Source: Microbacteriaceae bacterium (GTDB lineage: Bacteria; Actinomycetota; Actinomycetes; Actinomycetales; Microbacteriaceae). From it: a DNA stretch of 64,000 nucleotides. The translations under genes and the position numbers were made by a program. Positions 8,432-17,258 of this stretch are shown here, piece by piece. Under the pieces are notes generated by a model, which saw only the letters and a program-made list of their open reading frames with translations, searched no databases and was not told the origin of the DNA. Position 1 is the stretch's first letter, and every line of letters begins with the position of its first letter. Where the stretch lies: contig WQZN01000002.1 in the NCBI GenBank assembly GCA_009780695.1, positions 248,001 through 312,000 of the forward strand. Reading direction: 5' to 3'.

Positions 8432-9835
8432 GTGACCCGTCGTGCATCGTCGAACCGCCGCGGTCTGCGCGGCGACAGCGTCGACCTGAACCCGCTCTTC
8501 ACCCGGCCCGGCGAGGCCGTGGACCTGCCGCTCTTCAGCCTTCCCGACGACGAGATGCTGCCTGAGACGGCGTACCAGATCGTGCACGACGAGGCGATGC
8601 TCGACGGCAATGCGCGTCTCAACCTCGCGACCTTCGTCGGTACCTGGATGGAGCCCCAGGCCGACAAGCTGTACTCCGAGACCGTCGACAAGAACATGAT
8701 CGACAAGGACGAGTACCCGCAGACCGCCGCGATCGAGGAGCGGTGCTGGCGGATGATCGCCGAGCTGTGGAACGCGCCCGACCCCGCCCACGCGATCGGC
8801 ACGTCGACGGTCGGCTCGTCCGAGGCGTGCATGCTCGGCGGCCTGGCGCTCAAGCGGCGATGGCAGCAGGCGCGGCGTGCCGCCGGGCTCTCGACGGAGC
8901 GGCCGAACCTCGTGATGAGCTCGGCCGTGCAGGTGTGCTGGGAGAAGTTCTGCAACTACTTCGAGGTCGAGGCGCGCTACGTGCCCGTCTCGGACGAGCA
9001 CCGCGTGCTCGACGGGTACCGGCTCGAGGACTACGTCGACGAGAACACCATCGGCGTCGTGGCGATCATGGGCGTGACCTACACCGGCGCGTACGAGCCG
9101 GTCGCCCAGATCAGCGCCGCGCTCGATGCGATCCAGGAGCGCACGGGGCTCGACGTGCGGATCCATGTCGACGGGGCATCCGGCGGCATGATCGCGCCGT
9201 TCCTGCAGCCCGAGCTCGAGTGGGACTTCCGCCTGCCGCGCGTGGCCTCAATCAACACGTCGGCGCACAAGTACGGGCTCGTCTACCCGGGCCTCGGCTG
9301 GGTCGTGTGGCGCACCGCGGCCGATCTGCCCGAGGAGCTCGTGTTCCGCGTGAGCTACCTCGGCGGCGACATGCCGACCTTCGCGCTCAACTTCTCGCGG
9401 CCCGGCGCGCAGGTGCTGCTGCAGTACTACACGTTCCTGCGGCTCGGGCGGGCGGGCTACACCGCGGTGCAGGCGGCGACGCGCGACGTCGCGCTGCACC
9501 TGTCGCGCGAGATCGGCGCCATGGGGCCGTTCGAGCTGTGGAGCGACGGCGGTGACATCCCGGTCTTCGCGTGGGCGCTGCGGGCTGATGCCGGTCGCAA
9601 CTGGACCCTCGAGCACCTGAGCGACCGGCTGCGCGCGCACGGCTGGCTCGTGCCGGCGTACCCGATGCCGGCGGGGCTCGAGGACGTCACTGTGCAGCGC
9701 ATCGTCGTGCGCAACGGCCTCGGGTTCAATCTCGCGCGCGACCTGCTGGCCGACATCCGCGCGAGCATCGCCTACCTCGACAGCCTCGATTCCGCGCCGC
9801 CGGCGCCGGTCGCGAAGGCGGCCTTCCACCACTGA
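8432..9835 (+). CDS. gadB: Glutamate decarboxylase
   Basis: 467-aa PLP enzyme converting glutamate to GABA plus CO2 with consumption of a proton. Family blocks are intact: IGTSTVGSSEACMLGGLALK, HVDGASGGMIAPF, and INTSAHKYGLVYPG with the Schiff-base lysine at K280. Length equals the usual GadA/GadB size. The GTG start at 8432 precedes TRRASSNRRG. No glutamate/GABA antiporter gene lies beside it. It is convergent with the maltokinase-cap gene, and a long palindrome fills the junction. Family identification is secure; whether it serves acid tolerance or GABA metabolism here cannot be told. Confidence 0.95.
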   Translation: MTRRASSNRRGLRGDSVDLNPLFTRPGEAVDLPLFSLPDDEMLPETAYQIVHDEAMLDGNARLNLATFVGTWMEPQADKLYSETVDKNMIDKDEYPQTAAIEERCWRMIAELWNAPDPAHAIGTSTVGSSEACMLGGLALKRRWQQARRAAGLSTERPNLVMSSAVQVCWEKFCNYFEVEARYVPVSDEHRVLDGYRLEDYVDENTIGVVAIMGVTYTGAYEPVAQISAALDAIQERTGLDVRIHVDGASGGMIAPFLQPELEWDFRLPRVASINTSAHKYGLVYPGLGWVVWRTAADLPEELVFRVSYLGGDMPTFALNFSRPGAQVLLQYYTFLRLGRAGYTAVQAATRDVALHLSREIGAMGPFELWSDGGDIPVFAWALRADAGRNWTLEHLSDRLRAHGWLVPAYPMPAGLEDVTVQRIVVRNGLGFNLARDLLADIRASIAYLDSLDSAPPAPVAKAAFHH

Positions 9836-9852
9836 GGTCGCGGCCGCTGCAC

Positions 9853-9909
9853 CGAGAAGTGCCGATGCGCGGTTCCCGGGGCGCGGAAGCCGCGATTCGG
9901 AACTTCTCG
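9853..9909. terminator. Long imperfect palindrome between convergent genes
   Basis: Arms of about 19 nt (GAGAAGTGCCGATGCGCGG at 9854-9872 against CCGCGATTCGGAACTTCTC at 9890-9908) pair with few mismatches around a GC-rich loop. It lies between the ends of gadB (+) and the next gene (-), so it probably serves as a bidirectional terminator. No U-tract is present. Confidence 0.55.
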
Positions 9910-9914
9910 CGGGG

Positions 9915-10541
9915 TCAGCGCGCGGCGACCGTGGCGAGGAGGGCCGGGGATGCCTGGCCCGCCCACGTGCCGGTGAGGGTGGCGGCGTCGGGCGCGGCCC
10001 CGGCCGTTCCGTCGAGCACCCGCACGACGGTGATCTCGAGCCCGTCGAGGTCGGGCACGGCCGTGCCCGGCGCACCGCTGCCGCGGACCTGCGCGGTGCC
10101 CTCGATGCGCACCGGGCCGTCGGGCGTCTCGTGGAACTGCTCGGCCTCGGTGCCGCCGGTCAGGGCCGCGGAGGCGAGCTCGCGGAGGTAGACGGGGTCG
10201 CCGAGCGCGTCGTAGACCCAGCGGGTGCCGAGGACGGAGTGCTCCATGTTGCCGATGAGCCAGGCATCCGCACCCGCCAACGGCGCATCGCGATAGGTGA
10301 GCGGCACCTGCAGCAGGGGCAGGTCGGTCGCTCCGGGCAGCTCGAGGATCAGCGTCTCGACGCCGACCTGCCCGGCCGGGTCGTCGAAGCGGAACGTGCC
10401 GATGCGCACGGGCTCGACCGGCAGGGCGGTGTCGTCGGCCGCGTCGGCCGCGTCGGCCGGGAACCACGGCTGCGCGGGCAGCCAGGCGGTCAGCAGCTCG
10501 GTCTTGGTGGGCGTGATGGTCGCGCTGTGCAGGATGGCCAT
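9915..10541 (-). CDS. Maltokinase N-cap-like protein (CG0192 type)
   Basis: 208-aa protein starting MAILHSATITPTKTELLTAW, followed by RIGTFRFDDPAGQVGVETL and WLIGNMEHSVLG...WVYDALGDPVY. This is the stand-alone form of the cap domain found at the N-terminus of actinobacterial maltokinase (CG0192 family). It lacks the kinase catalytic lobe, so it is not a maltokinase itself. Its biochemical role is unknown; a link to alpha-glucan or trehalose metabolism is inferred from the domain's usual context. No partner shares its transcript: the upstream stretch of about 220 bp holds only palindromes. Confidence 0.8.
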   Translation of the reverse strand: MAILHSATITPTKTELLTAWLPAQPWFPADAADAADDTALPVEPVRIGTFRFDDPAGQVGVETLILELPGATDLPLLQVPLTYRDAPLAGADAWLIGNMEHSVLGTRWVYDALGDPVYLRELASAALTGGTEAEQFHETPDGPVRIEGTAQVRGSGAPGTAVPDLDGLEITVVRVLDGTAGAAPDAATLTGTWAGQASPALLATVAAR

Positions 10542-10672
10542 GTGCCGACGCTACCGGGCGGCGACCCGGCTTCGTGTGTCGGCGCGACCGGTCGCGAGGT
10601 CGGCCTGGTGACCGGGCGCTACTGGGCGGTTGGCGTGCGGCATCCGCCAACTCGGGTCCGCTCGCGTGTCTC

Positions 10673-10746
10673 GAGGGCCGCGAGGGGTGCGGAAATGGGG
10701 ATGTCCGGTGCCGGATGCCTTGTTCGGCACCCTTCGCGACGGCCTC
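10673..10746. repeat. Long intergenic palindrome
   Basis: Left arm 10673-10690 (GAGGGCCGCGAGGGGTGC) pairs imperfectly with right arm 10727-10746. A smaller perfect hairpin (GGTGCCG/CGGCACC) is nested inside, and another (GTTGGCG/CGCCAAC) lies at about 10629-10651. It lies between two minus-strand genes and may end transcription of the upstream small membrane protein. The word CGCGACGGCCTCAGC at its right edge recurs near 11164. Confidence 0.5.
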
Positions 10747-10763
10747 AGCGGCGGGTGAAGGAC

Positions 10764-11069
10764 TCAGCGGTGGCGCGGCTTCCGCCGGACGACGAGCACG
10801 ACGCCGATGGCGGCGGCGATGAGGATGCCGGCGCTGAGCACGGCCTCGAGCAGGTCCGGTGCGTGGGCGCCGTCGCAGTCCGCCCCGGCGAGCGGCGCGA
10901 AGAGGGTTCCGCAGTCGGTGACCGAGCCCCGCGCGTCGTAGACCGCGACGTCGGTCTGGCCGAGGACGAGCACCGTCACGGCCGCGAGGGCGCCGATCAC
11001 GCCGATCAGGCAACCGATGTACACCCTGTTGCGCGCCCACCAGCTGGTGCGGACGTACCCGACTGCCAT
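10764..11069 (-). CDS. Small two-TM hypothetical membrane protein
   Basis: 101-aa protein beginning MAVGYVRTSWWARNR. One TM segment lies at about residues 16-36. An extracytoplasmic loop contains two cysteines (TDCGTL, GADCDG) that could form a disulfide. A second TM segment (about 75-95) is followed by the basic tail RRKPRHR. I know no named family for it. The start at 11069 is preferred because an earlier in-frame ATG lies inside the 69-bp palindromic repeat just upstream. Single gene flanked by palindromes. Confidence 0.6.
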   Translation of the reverse strand: MAVGYVRTSWWARNRVYIGCLIGVIGALAAVTVLVLGQTDVAVYDARGSVTDCGTLFAPLAGADCDGAHAPDLLEAVLSAGILIAAAIGVVLVVRRKPRHR

Positions 11070-11083
11070 GCCCCGATCGTATC

Positions 11084-11152
11084 GGGCAGGTTTTCGACTG
11101 TGGGGCATATCTGATCGGCCGATCGGGTATGCCCCACAGTAGATTCCGTGCC
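11084..11152. repeat. Family 1 palindromic repeat, copy 1
   Basis: 69-bp imperfect palindrome. Left arm runs from GGGCA through CTGTGGGGCATA, right arm from TATGCCCCACAG to GTGCC, with a self-complementary centre (GATCGGCCGATC). Same arms and nearly the same length as the elements at 17179-17250 and 24386-24455. Sits between two minus-strand genes. Confidence 0.85.
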
Positions 11153-11215
11153 GCTCACGCAGCTCGCGACGGCCTCAGCCGCGCGCGATGGCCGCAGCGG
11201 GCAGTGGTGGCGGGC

Positions 11216-12160
11216 TCAGGGGCGGGCGGCGGCGTCGAGAAGCAGGTTCCAGAAGCCGTCGACGTCGAGGGCGCGCGCGTACTGCGTGGGAACCGCGCGC
11301 GGGATCCAGCGCCGCCGGTCCACAACCGTCATGCCGCGGGTGTGCGTTCCGGTGAGCTCGACCCGGATCGGCGCCTGCTCGAACTCGACGAGCTCGGGCG
11401 CGACGACCGCAGCCACCGCGACGACGTCGTGCAGGGCGGGGCCGGGGAAGCCGTCTTTCAGGTAGCCGGGGCTCGCGGCATCCAGCATCTCGGTCAGCAG
11501 CCGGCCGCGCGCCGTGCCGATCGCCCGCGCGCGTTCGATCACCGCGGGCGTCGCGAGCGCCTGCATGGTGACGTCGAGGCCGACCATCCGCACCGGCCAG
11601 CCGGCCGAGAACACGATCTCGGCCGCCTCGGGGTCGAACCAGACGTTGAACTCGGCGGTCGCGGTCATGTTGCCGACATCCGCCGCGCCGCCCATCAGCA
11701 CGACCTCGCGCACCCGGCGGGCGATGCGCGGCTCGCGGCGCACCGCGAGGGCGATGTTCGTGAACGGCCCGGTCGGCACGAGCGTGATCTCGCCCGGCGC
11801 GTGCGACATCACGAGCTCGATGATGAGATCGACCGCGTGCCGGGGGTCGAGGGCGGGCGATGCGGCGGATGTCGCAGGCAGCGTCACCCCGCTGAGCCCG
11901 GTCTCGCCGTGGAAGCCGTCGTCTTCCGAGTTCGCCACGAGGGGGCGCGTCGCCCCGGCCGCCACCGGCGCCGTGATGTCGAGCAGCTCGGCGAGCCCGA
12001 GCGCGTTGCGGGTCACGTTCGCGATCGTCGAGTTGCCGGCGACGGTCGTGACGGCGAGGATGTCGAGCCCGGGATGGGTCGAGGCGAGCAGCAGCGCGAC
12101 GGCGTCGTCGTGCCCCGGGTCGCAGTCGACGATGATCTTGCGCGGAACCTCAGCGTCCAT
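11216..12160 (-). CDS. Inosine/uridine-preferring nucleoside hydrolase
   Basis: 314-aa N-ribohydrolase of the IUNH family, which releases base and ribose from nucleosides for salvage. The calcium-binding signature VDCDPGHDDA is at residues 11-20. Later family blocks are TGPFTNIALA, EFNVWFDPEAA and VGLDVTM. Cytosolic, no signal peptide. The ATG at 12160 is preferred over a TTG four codons upstream. It lies 34 bp downstream of the antiporter start in the opposite sense of flow (the antiporter ends at 12195, same strand), so it may be the distal gene of that transcript. Substrate preference cannot be told. Confidence 0.88.
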   Translation of the reverse strand: MDAEVPRKIIVDCDPGHDDAVALLLASTHPGLDILAVTTVAGNSTIANVTRNALGLAELLDITAPVAAGATRPLVANSEDDGFHGETGLSGVTLPATSAASPALDPRHAVDLIIELVMSHAPGEITLVPTGPFTNIALAVRREPRIARRVREVVLMGGAADVGNMTATAEFNVWFDPEAAEIVFSAGWPVRMVGLDVTMQALATPAVIERARAIGTARGRLLTEMLDAASPGYLKDGFPGPALHDVVAVAAVVAPELVEFEQAPIRVELTGTHTRGMTVVDRRRWIPRAVPTQYARALDVDGFWNLLLDAAARP

Positions 12161-12194
12161 GCGCCCATTCAACAGGCATCCGCCGCGCCCCGCC

Positions 12195-13379
12195 TCAGCT
12201 CGGCGCGGGTGCCGGCGCCACCGGGGCGGTGGGTGCCGCGGGCGCCGACGGCGTGCTCCACTTCCGCGCCGCGATGCGCCCCGAGACCGTCGACGCGGCG
12301 ATCGTGAGCAGCGCGCCGAGCAGCAGTGCCGCGCCCTCGCCGGGTTTCAGCACGCCCAACTGCTCGCCGAGCGTCGCCGCGGCCACGGGCACGCCGAGCT
12401 GCGCCGAGGCGAGCACGGCGAACGGCAGGGGCTGGCGGGTGAATCCGCCGGCCGCGTGGGCGAGGACGGCCGCGGCGGCGAGCACGACGCCGAGCACGAT
12501 CATGAGCGGATGCACCGCGAGGTCGCGCAGGTTGAGCGAAGTGCCGAGCCACACGAAGAAGACCGGGCCGAACACGCCGTCGCTCAGCGCGAAGAGCTGG
12601 CGTGCGAGACGGCGCGGCTCGCCGATCGCGGCGACCGCGAGGCCGAGGCAGAAGCCCGCGAGCATGATCGAGACCTTGGCCTCCATCGCGAGGGCGGCCA
12701 GCAGCAGCAGGGCGAGCAGGCTGACGCGCAGCTCGAGCGCGAACTCGCGGCGCTCCGACTTGCGGTGGGCGGCGCGACGCCAGCCGCGCTTCTCGGCCGT
12801 CCAGAACAGCACGAAGACGACCGCGCTCGCGACGATCACGAGGGCCGCCGAGATCGCCGCGCGCCCCGCGTGGGCCGGGTCGAGGGCGAGGGGCAGGGCG
12901 ACGATGCACAGCGCGTCCGCGATCGCCACCTGCGGCAGCATCGCGAGCAGCGGGGGCCCCGAGAGCCCGAGGCCGGCGACGATCGGCAGGATCACTGCGG
13001 CCGACGACGACGCGAACAGCACCGTGTAGAGCGCGGCGTGCCCGGTGCCGAACAGCTCGGCGACACCGAAGCCGAGCACGGCGGCGGCCGCGACGACGAC
13101 GAGCAGCCGCAGCAGCGCCGAGGCCGAGCCGGTGCGCAGCGCGGGGGAGCGCACCGGCACATGCGAGCCCGCGACGAACATCACGAGGGCGAAGCCGAGG
13201 TTCGCGAGGAACACGAACTCGGGCTGGTGCGGGTCGAGCCAGTGCAGCCCGGTCTGGCCCACGACGACGCCCGCGGCGAGCTCGCCGATGACGACGGGGA
13301 TGCGCAGCCGGTCCGACCAGGCGAGGAGCGGCCCGAACAGCGCGATCGCCGTGATGAGCGCGAGTTCCTGGAAGGTCAT
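12195..13379 (-). CDS. CPA2-type cation:proton antiporter
   Basis: 394-aa membrane protein with about 11-12 hydrophobic segments. The N-terminus (LRIPVVIGELAAGVVVGQTG) and FFVWLGTSLNLRDL are hallmarks of the Na+/H+ exchanger domain of the CPA2 family. The protein ends in a short Ala/Pro-rich tail (APAAPTAPVAPAPAPS) and lacks the TrkA-N/RCK regulatory domain of KefB/C. Its ATG overlaps the stop of the upstream ParB-like gene (ATGA), so the two are translated together. Exchange of Na+ or K+ for H+ is the family role; the ion is not identifiable. Confidence 0.85.
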   Translation of the reverse strand: MTFQELALITAIALFGPLLAWSDRLRIPVVIGELAAGVVVGQTGLHWLDPHQPEFVFLANLGFALVMFVAGSHVPVRSPALRTGSASALLRLLVVVAAAAVLGFGVAELFGTGHAALYTVLFASSSAAVILPIVAGLGLSGPPLLAMLPQVAIADALCIVALPLALDPAHAGRAAISAALVIVASAVVFVLFWTAEKRGWRRAAHRKSERREFALELRVSLLALLLLAALAMEAKVSIMLAGFCLGLAVAAIGEPRRLARQLFALSDGVFGPVFFVWLGTSLNLRDLAVHPLMIVLGVVLAAAAVLAHAAGGFTRQPLPFAVLASAQLGVPVAAATLGEQLGVLKPGEGAALLLGALLTIAASTVSGRIAARKWSTPSAPAAPTAPVAPAPAPS

Positions 13380-13783
13380 CGGGCGGCGCCGTCCGCGTGC
13401 AGCGGCACGATGCGGCAGGGGATGTCGGTGTTCTCGTCCGTGTGATAGCTCGCGCAGACCCGGTGATAGCCGTCGGCGATGACGAGCGGGAGGCCCGAGC
13501 CGATGTCGCCGCGCACGAGCAGGATCGGCGACAGCGCGTGCCCCTTCTCGATCTTGTGCAGGTCGGAGGCGACATGGGCGTTGTCCTCGGGCAGCAGGTC
13601 GAGACGGGCGGCGCGCAGCAGGTCCTTGGCCTTCTGGTGCACCGTCTCGGCCGTGTGCAGGCGCGCCACGACATCCGCCACGAGCCCGTCGTCGGCGGTG
13701 AGCTGCAGATATGCGGCCGCCGCCGGGTAGTCGTGGTCTTCGGGCGCATCGAGCCACGTCGTCGTGGCCTTCGTCTCGGTCAT
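13376..13783 (-). CDS. ParB-fold-like small protein upstream of the antiporter
   Basis: 135-aa soluble protein. The C-terminal half (SPILLVRGDIGSGLPLVIADGYHRVCASYH) resembles the ParB/sulfiredoxin nucleotide-binding fold, where the motif is typically ADGHHR. The N-terminal half is helical and acidic, with no HTH. This is not a chromosome-partition ParB: too short, no DNA-binding domain, no ParA beside it. Overlap with the antiporter start suggests a nucleotide-responsive partner of the transporter. An ATG at 13792 would add three residues. Fold assignment is by motif only. Confidence 0.6.
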   Translation of the reverse strand: MTETKATTTWLDAPEDHDYPAAAAYLQLTADDGLVADVVARLHTAETVHQKAKDLLRAARLDLLPEDNAHVASDLHKIEKGHALSPILLVRGDIGSGLPLVIADGYHRVCASYHTDENTDIPCRIVPLHADGAAR

Positions 13784-13930
13784 GCGCGCCATGCTAGCCA
13801 CGTGGCCGCCCGCGGGGGCGCCGCCGCGCACGGGAACGGCGGGTGACGGGTTCGCGACCGGCCGTCGGCGCGGGCTGAACGCGGGGCCCGGGGTCTTTCC
13901 GGCGTGCAGTCGCACTGCCAGGATGAGCGC

Positions 13931-16057
13931 GTGACCGATGGACGACTCGCTCAGCTCGCCGCCGCCTACGGCGTCGCCACCGACTACTGGGACTGGCAGG
14001 GGCGGCACGTCGAGGTGTCCGAGCAGACCCTCGTCGCCGTGCTGGGTGCGATGGGGGCGGATGCCGCGGACCCGGCGGCCGCGCTCGCCGCGCTCGACCT
14101 GGCACCGTGGCGGCGGATGCTGCCGCCGGTGATCGTGCTCGTCGCGGGCGCCGCCGCGCGGGTCGACGTGCACGTGCCCGACGGGGCGCCCGTCGAGGTG
14201 CGCGTCGAGCTCGAGGACGGCGGGGCGGGCCACGGCGGGCGGCTGCGGCAGGTCGACAACTGGAACCCCGCGCGCGAGGTCGACGGGGCACGCGTCGGCG
14301 AGGCATCCTTCGCGATCCCCGGCGATCTGCCGCTCGGCTACCACCGCCTCGTCGCGACGAGCGGCGAGACGACCGCCACGGCCCCGCTGATCATCACGCC
14401 CGCGCGGCTCGAGCTGCCCGGCCACCTCGCGCGCACGCCGGGCTGGGGCACGGCGGTGCAGCTGTACAGCATCCACTCCGGCGGGTCGTGGGCGACCGGC
14501 GACCTCTCCGACCTCTCCGATCTCGCGATCTGGACGGCCACCCTCGACGACCAGGGCGCTGACTTCGTGCTCGTCAACCCGATGCACGCGGTCGCCCTGG
14601 GCGAGCGCATGGAGCCCTCGCCCTACCTGCCGATCACGCGCCGCTTCACGAACCCGATGTATCTGCGCCCCGAGCGCGTGCCCGAGTGGCTCGACCTGAA
14701 GCGCGGCCTGCGCAAAGAGCTCGAGCAGTCCCGCAAACGGCTCGCGAAGGCGGCCAAGAAGAGCGACGTCGTCGAGCGGGATGCCGGCTGGGCCGTCAAG
14801 CGCGTCGCGCTGGAGGCCGTGCACCGCGTCGAGCGCACCCCGGCGCGCGAGGCCTCGTACCGATGGTTCGTGCGCGAGAACGGCCGCAGCCTCGAGGACT
14901 TCGCCCGCTGGTGCGCGATCGCCGAGCTGCACGGGCCCGACTGGCACGCGTGGCCCGAGGAACTGCACGACCCCGACGGCGACGCCGTCGCCGACTTCGC
15001 GGAAGACCACGAGTGGCGCGTCGACTTCCACCGCTGGCTGCAGTGGCTCATGGCCGAGCAGCTCGACGAGACGCAGGCGGTCGCGCGGCGGCACGGCATG
15101 GCGCTCGGCATCATGCATGATCTGGCGGTCGGGGTGGATGTCGGAGGCGTCGACACCTGGCGCCTGCACCGGGTCTACGCCCACGGCGTGACCGTCGGCG
15201 CGCCGCCGGACGCCTACAGCCAGACCGGCCAGAACTGGTCGCAGCCGCCGTGGCGGCCCGACGCGCTCGCCGCGGCGGGGTACGAGCCGTTCCGCGAGCT
15301 CGTCGCCGGCGTGCTCGCGCATGCCGGCGGCGTGCGCATCGACCATGTCGCCGGGCTGTTCCGGCTGTGGTGGGTGCCGGAGGGCGCCGAGGCGACCGAG
15401 GGCACCTACGTGCGCTACGACCACCAGGCGCTCGTCGGCATCCTGTGCCTCGAGGCCGCCCGCGCCGGCGCCGTCGTCGTGGGAGAGGACGTCGGCGTCG
15501 TCGAGCCGTGGACCCGCGAGTACCTGGTCGGCCGCGGCATCCTCGGCACGAGCATCCTGTGGTTCGAGCGCGACTACGCGGGCGACGGCCGCCCGCTCGC
15601 GCCCGAGGCGTGGCGCGAGCTGTGCCTCGGCTCGGTCACGACGCACGACCTGCCGCCGACGCTCGGCTATCTCGCGGGCGACCACGTGCGGCTGCGCGAG
15701 AGGCTCGGCTTCCTGACCCGGCCCGTCGAGGACGAGCTCGCCGCCGCCCGCGAGGAACGGGCGACGTGGCTCGGCGTGCTGCGGGACAGGGGGCTGCTGC
15801 CGGCCGACGGCGAGGCATCCGACGAGGACATCGTGATCGCCCTGCACGAGTACCTCGCGCAGACGCCGGCCCGGCTGCGCGCGCTCTCGCTGCCGGATGC
15901 GGTCGGCGACCGGCGCACGCAGAACCAGCCGGGCTCGATCGACGAGTACCCGAACTGGCGGGTGCCGATGACGGATGCCAAGGGCAAGCGCATGACGGTC
16001 GAGAAGCTCGCCGACTCGCGACTCGCCGCCCGGCTGATCGACGCGACGCGGGGTTAG
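13931..16057 (+). CDS. malQ: 4-alpha-glucanotransferase (amylomaltase)
   Basis: 708-aa GH77 enzyme that transfers maltodextrin chains and releases glucose; cytosolic. Catalytic blocks are intact: GVRIDHVAGLFRLWWVPEG (nucleophile Asp), VVVGEDVGVV (acid/base Glu) and SVTTHDLPPTLGYLAGDH. TQNQPGSIDEYPNWRVPM is the conserved C-terminal block. The N-terminal part of about 160 residues is the extra domain of the actinobacterial/E. coli-like MalQ subgroup. The GTG at 13931 is chosen because AGGA lies 7-8 nt upstream; an earlier start adds nine residues without a site. It is convergent with the quinone reductase gene and has no maltose operon partners nearby. Confidence 0.93.
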   Translation: MTDGRLAQLAAAYGVATDYWDWQGRHVEVSEQTLVAVLGAMGADAADPAAALAALDLAPWRRMLPPVIVLVAGAAARVDVHVPDGAPVEVRVELEDGGAGHGGRLRQVDNWNPAREVDGARVGEASFAIPGDLPLGYHRLVATSGETTATAPLIITPARLELPGHLARTPGWGTAVQLYSIHSGGSWATGDLSDLSDLAIWTATLDDQGADFVLVNPMHAVALGERMEPSPYLPITRRFTNPMYLRPERVPEWLDLKRGLRKELEQSRKRLAKAAKKSDVVERDAGWAVKRVALEAVHRVERTPAREASYRWFVRENGRSLEDFARWCAIAELHGPDWHAWPEELHDPDGDAVADFAEDHEWRVDFHRWLQWLMAEQLDETQAVARRHGMALGIMHDLAVGVDVGGVDTWRLHRVYAHGVTVGAPPDAYSQTGQNWSQPPWRPDALAAAGYEPFRELVAGVLAHAGGVRIDHVAGLFRLWWVPEGAEATEGTYVRYDHQALVGILCLEAARAGAVVVGEDVGVVEPWTREYLVGRGILGTSILWFERDYAGDGRPLAPEAWRELCLGSVTTHDLPPTLGYLAGDHVRLRERLGFLTRPVEDELAAAREERATWLGVLRDRGLLPADGEASDEDIVIALHEYLAQTPARLRALSLPDAVGDRRTQNQPGSIDEYPNWRVPMTDAKGKRMTVEKLADSRLAARLIDATRG

Positions 16058-16071
16058 CCGACCGGTGCGCC

Positions 16072-16124
16072 GGTCGTCACTCGCGCATAGTCGGCGGCCG
16101 CTGCACTGTGCGCGAGTGACGACC
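16072..16124. terminator. Near-perfect palindrome between convergent genes
   Basis: Arms 16072-16091 and 16105-16124 (GGTCGTCACTCGCGCATAGT against its complement) pair at 19 of 20 positions around a 13-nt GC-rich loop. It fills the junction of malQ (+) and the quinone reductase (-), so it is probably a bidirectional terminator. The loop word GGCCGCTGCAC also occurs at 9842-9852 beside the palindrome there. Confidence 0.65.
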
Positions 16125-16146
16125 GCGCTCTGAGGCAGGTCCGGCG

Positions 16147-17160
16147 CTATGCCACGTCGATGAGTACCTTGCCGACCGCGCCCGCCTCGACGGCCTCGTG
16201 GGCCGCGGCGGTGTCGGCGAGGGCGAAGTGGTGCAGGGCGATGCCGGCCTCGTCGCCGACGCGCAGGGCGCCCGTGGCGACCGCTGCGGTGACATCTGCC
16301 GCCGCCGCATCGAGCTGCTCGGCCGCGAGGCCGTAGAGCATCACGCCCTGGTAGCGCAGGTTGAGCGAGAACGTCGTGCGCAGCGCGAGCGCGAGCACGT
16401 CGCCGCCGTTGTTGGCATAGAACGCGATCGTGCCGCCGCCGCGGATCACCGCCTGGTCGAGCTCGTTGTTGACCGCGGGGGCCACCTCGACGATGAGGTC
16501 GACGCCGCCCGGCGCGATCGCGCGCACGACGGCCGCGGCATCCTGCTCGCGATAGTTCACGACGTGGTGCGCGCCCGCTGCGGCGGCCAGCGCTGCCTTC
16601 TCGGCGCCGCTGACGGTCGTGATGACGGATGCCCCGGCCCAGGTCGCGAGCTGGATCGCCGCGTTCCCCACCGCCCCGGCCCCGCCCTGCACGAGCACGG
16701 TCTGGCCGGTGAGCGAGCCCGGCGACAGGCGCGCGACCGTGCCCGAGGTGAGCGCCCGGTGCGCCGTGACGGCCGGGACGCCGAGCGAGGCGCCGAGGTC
16801 GAAGTCGGCCGAGGCGGGCAGCCGCACGGCGCGCGCCGCCGGCACGACGGTGTATTCGGCGGCGGTGCCGAAGGGGCCCTCGTGCTGTGCGAGGTAGAGC
16901 CAGACGCGGTCGCCGACCGCGAGGGCGTCGACGCCGAGCCCGACCGCGTCGACCACGCCCGCGCCGTCCTGGCCGGGGGAGACGGGCTCGACGATCGGGG
17001 CGTCCGCGGTGCCGCCCGAGCGGCGCTTCCAGTCGGTCGGGTTCACACCCGCTCGCACGATGCGCACCCGCACCTGGCCGATGCCGGGCTCGGGCAGCTC
17101 GCGCTCGACGAGGCGCAGGACTGACGAGGGGCCGTATTCCGAGTAGACGACAGCGCGCAT
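16147..17160 (-). CDS. NADPH:quinone reductase (zinc-less MDR family)
   Basis: 337-aa medium-chain dehydrogenase/reductase. The N-terminal GroES-like domain starts MRAVVYSEYGPSSVLRL and has RAGVNPTDWKRR and GQDGAGVVDAVG. The Rossmann domain has VLVQGGAGAVGNAAIQLA, the AxxGxxG-type motif of zeta-crystallin/quinone oxidoreductases. Structural-zinc cysteines of the alcohol dehydrogenases are absent. NADPH-dependent reduction of quinones or enones is the family activity. Start at 17160 matches the family N-terminus. Monocistronic: convergent with malQ and separated from the ABC operon by a family 1 palindrome. Confidence 0.88.
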   Translation of the reverse strand: MRAVVYSEYGPSSVLRLVERELPEPGIGQVRVRIVRAGVNPTDWKRRSGGTADAPIVEPVSPGQDGAGVVDAVGLGVDALAVGDRVWLYLAQHEGPFGTAAEYTVVPAARAVRLPASADFDLGASLGVPAVTAHRALTSGTVARLSPGSLTGQTVLVQGGAGAVGNAAIQLATWAGASVITTVSGAEKAALAAAAGAHHVVNYREQDAAAVVRAIAPGGVDLIVEVAPAVNNELDQAVIRGGGTIAFYANNGGDVLALALRTTFSLNLRYQGVMLYGLAAEQLDAAAADVTAAVATGALRVGDEAGIALHHFALADTAAAHEAVEAGAVGKVLIDVA

Positions 17161-17178
17161 GACCCCCACGCTACGCGC

Positions 17179-17250
17179 CGGGCACGTTTTCTCCTGTGGG
17201 GCATACGGAAACGCGGGGCCGGGTATGCCCCACAGCAGAAAATGTGCCCG
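17179..17250. repeat. Family 1 palindromic repeat, copy 2
   Basis: 70-72 bp palindrome with arms CGGGCACGTTTTCTCCTG continuing to TGGGGCATA, and TATGCCCCACAG continuing to GTGCCCG. It lies immediately beyond the 3' end of the ABC export operon (17259) and upstream of the quinone reductase start. Confidence 0.88.
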
Positions 17251-17258
17251 ACAGCGCG

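Noticed and set aside
8432-9835. GadB/GadC acid resistance system
   Set aside because: Only the decarboxylase is present. No antiporter of the APC type is nearby.
13376-13783. Chromosome partition ParB
   Set aside because: Far too short, without HTH or ParA neighbour, and no parS-like site was seen.
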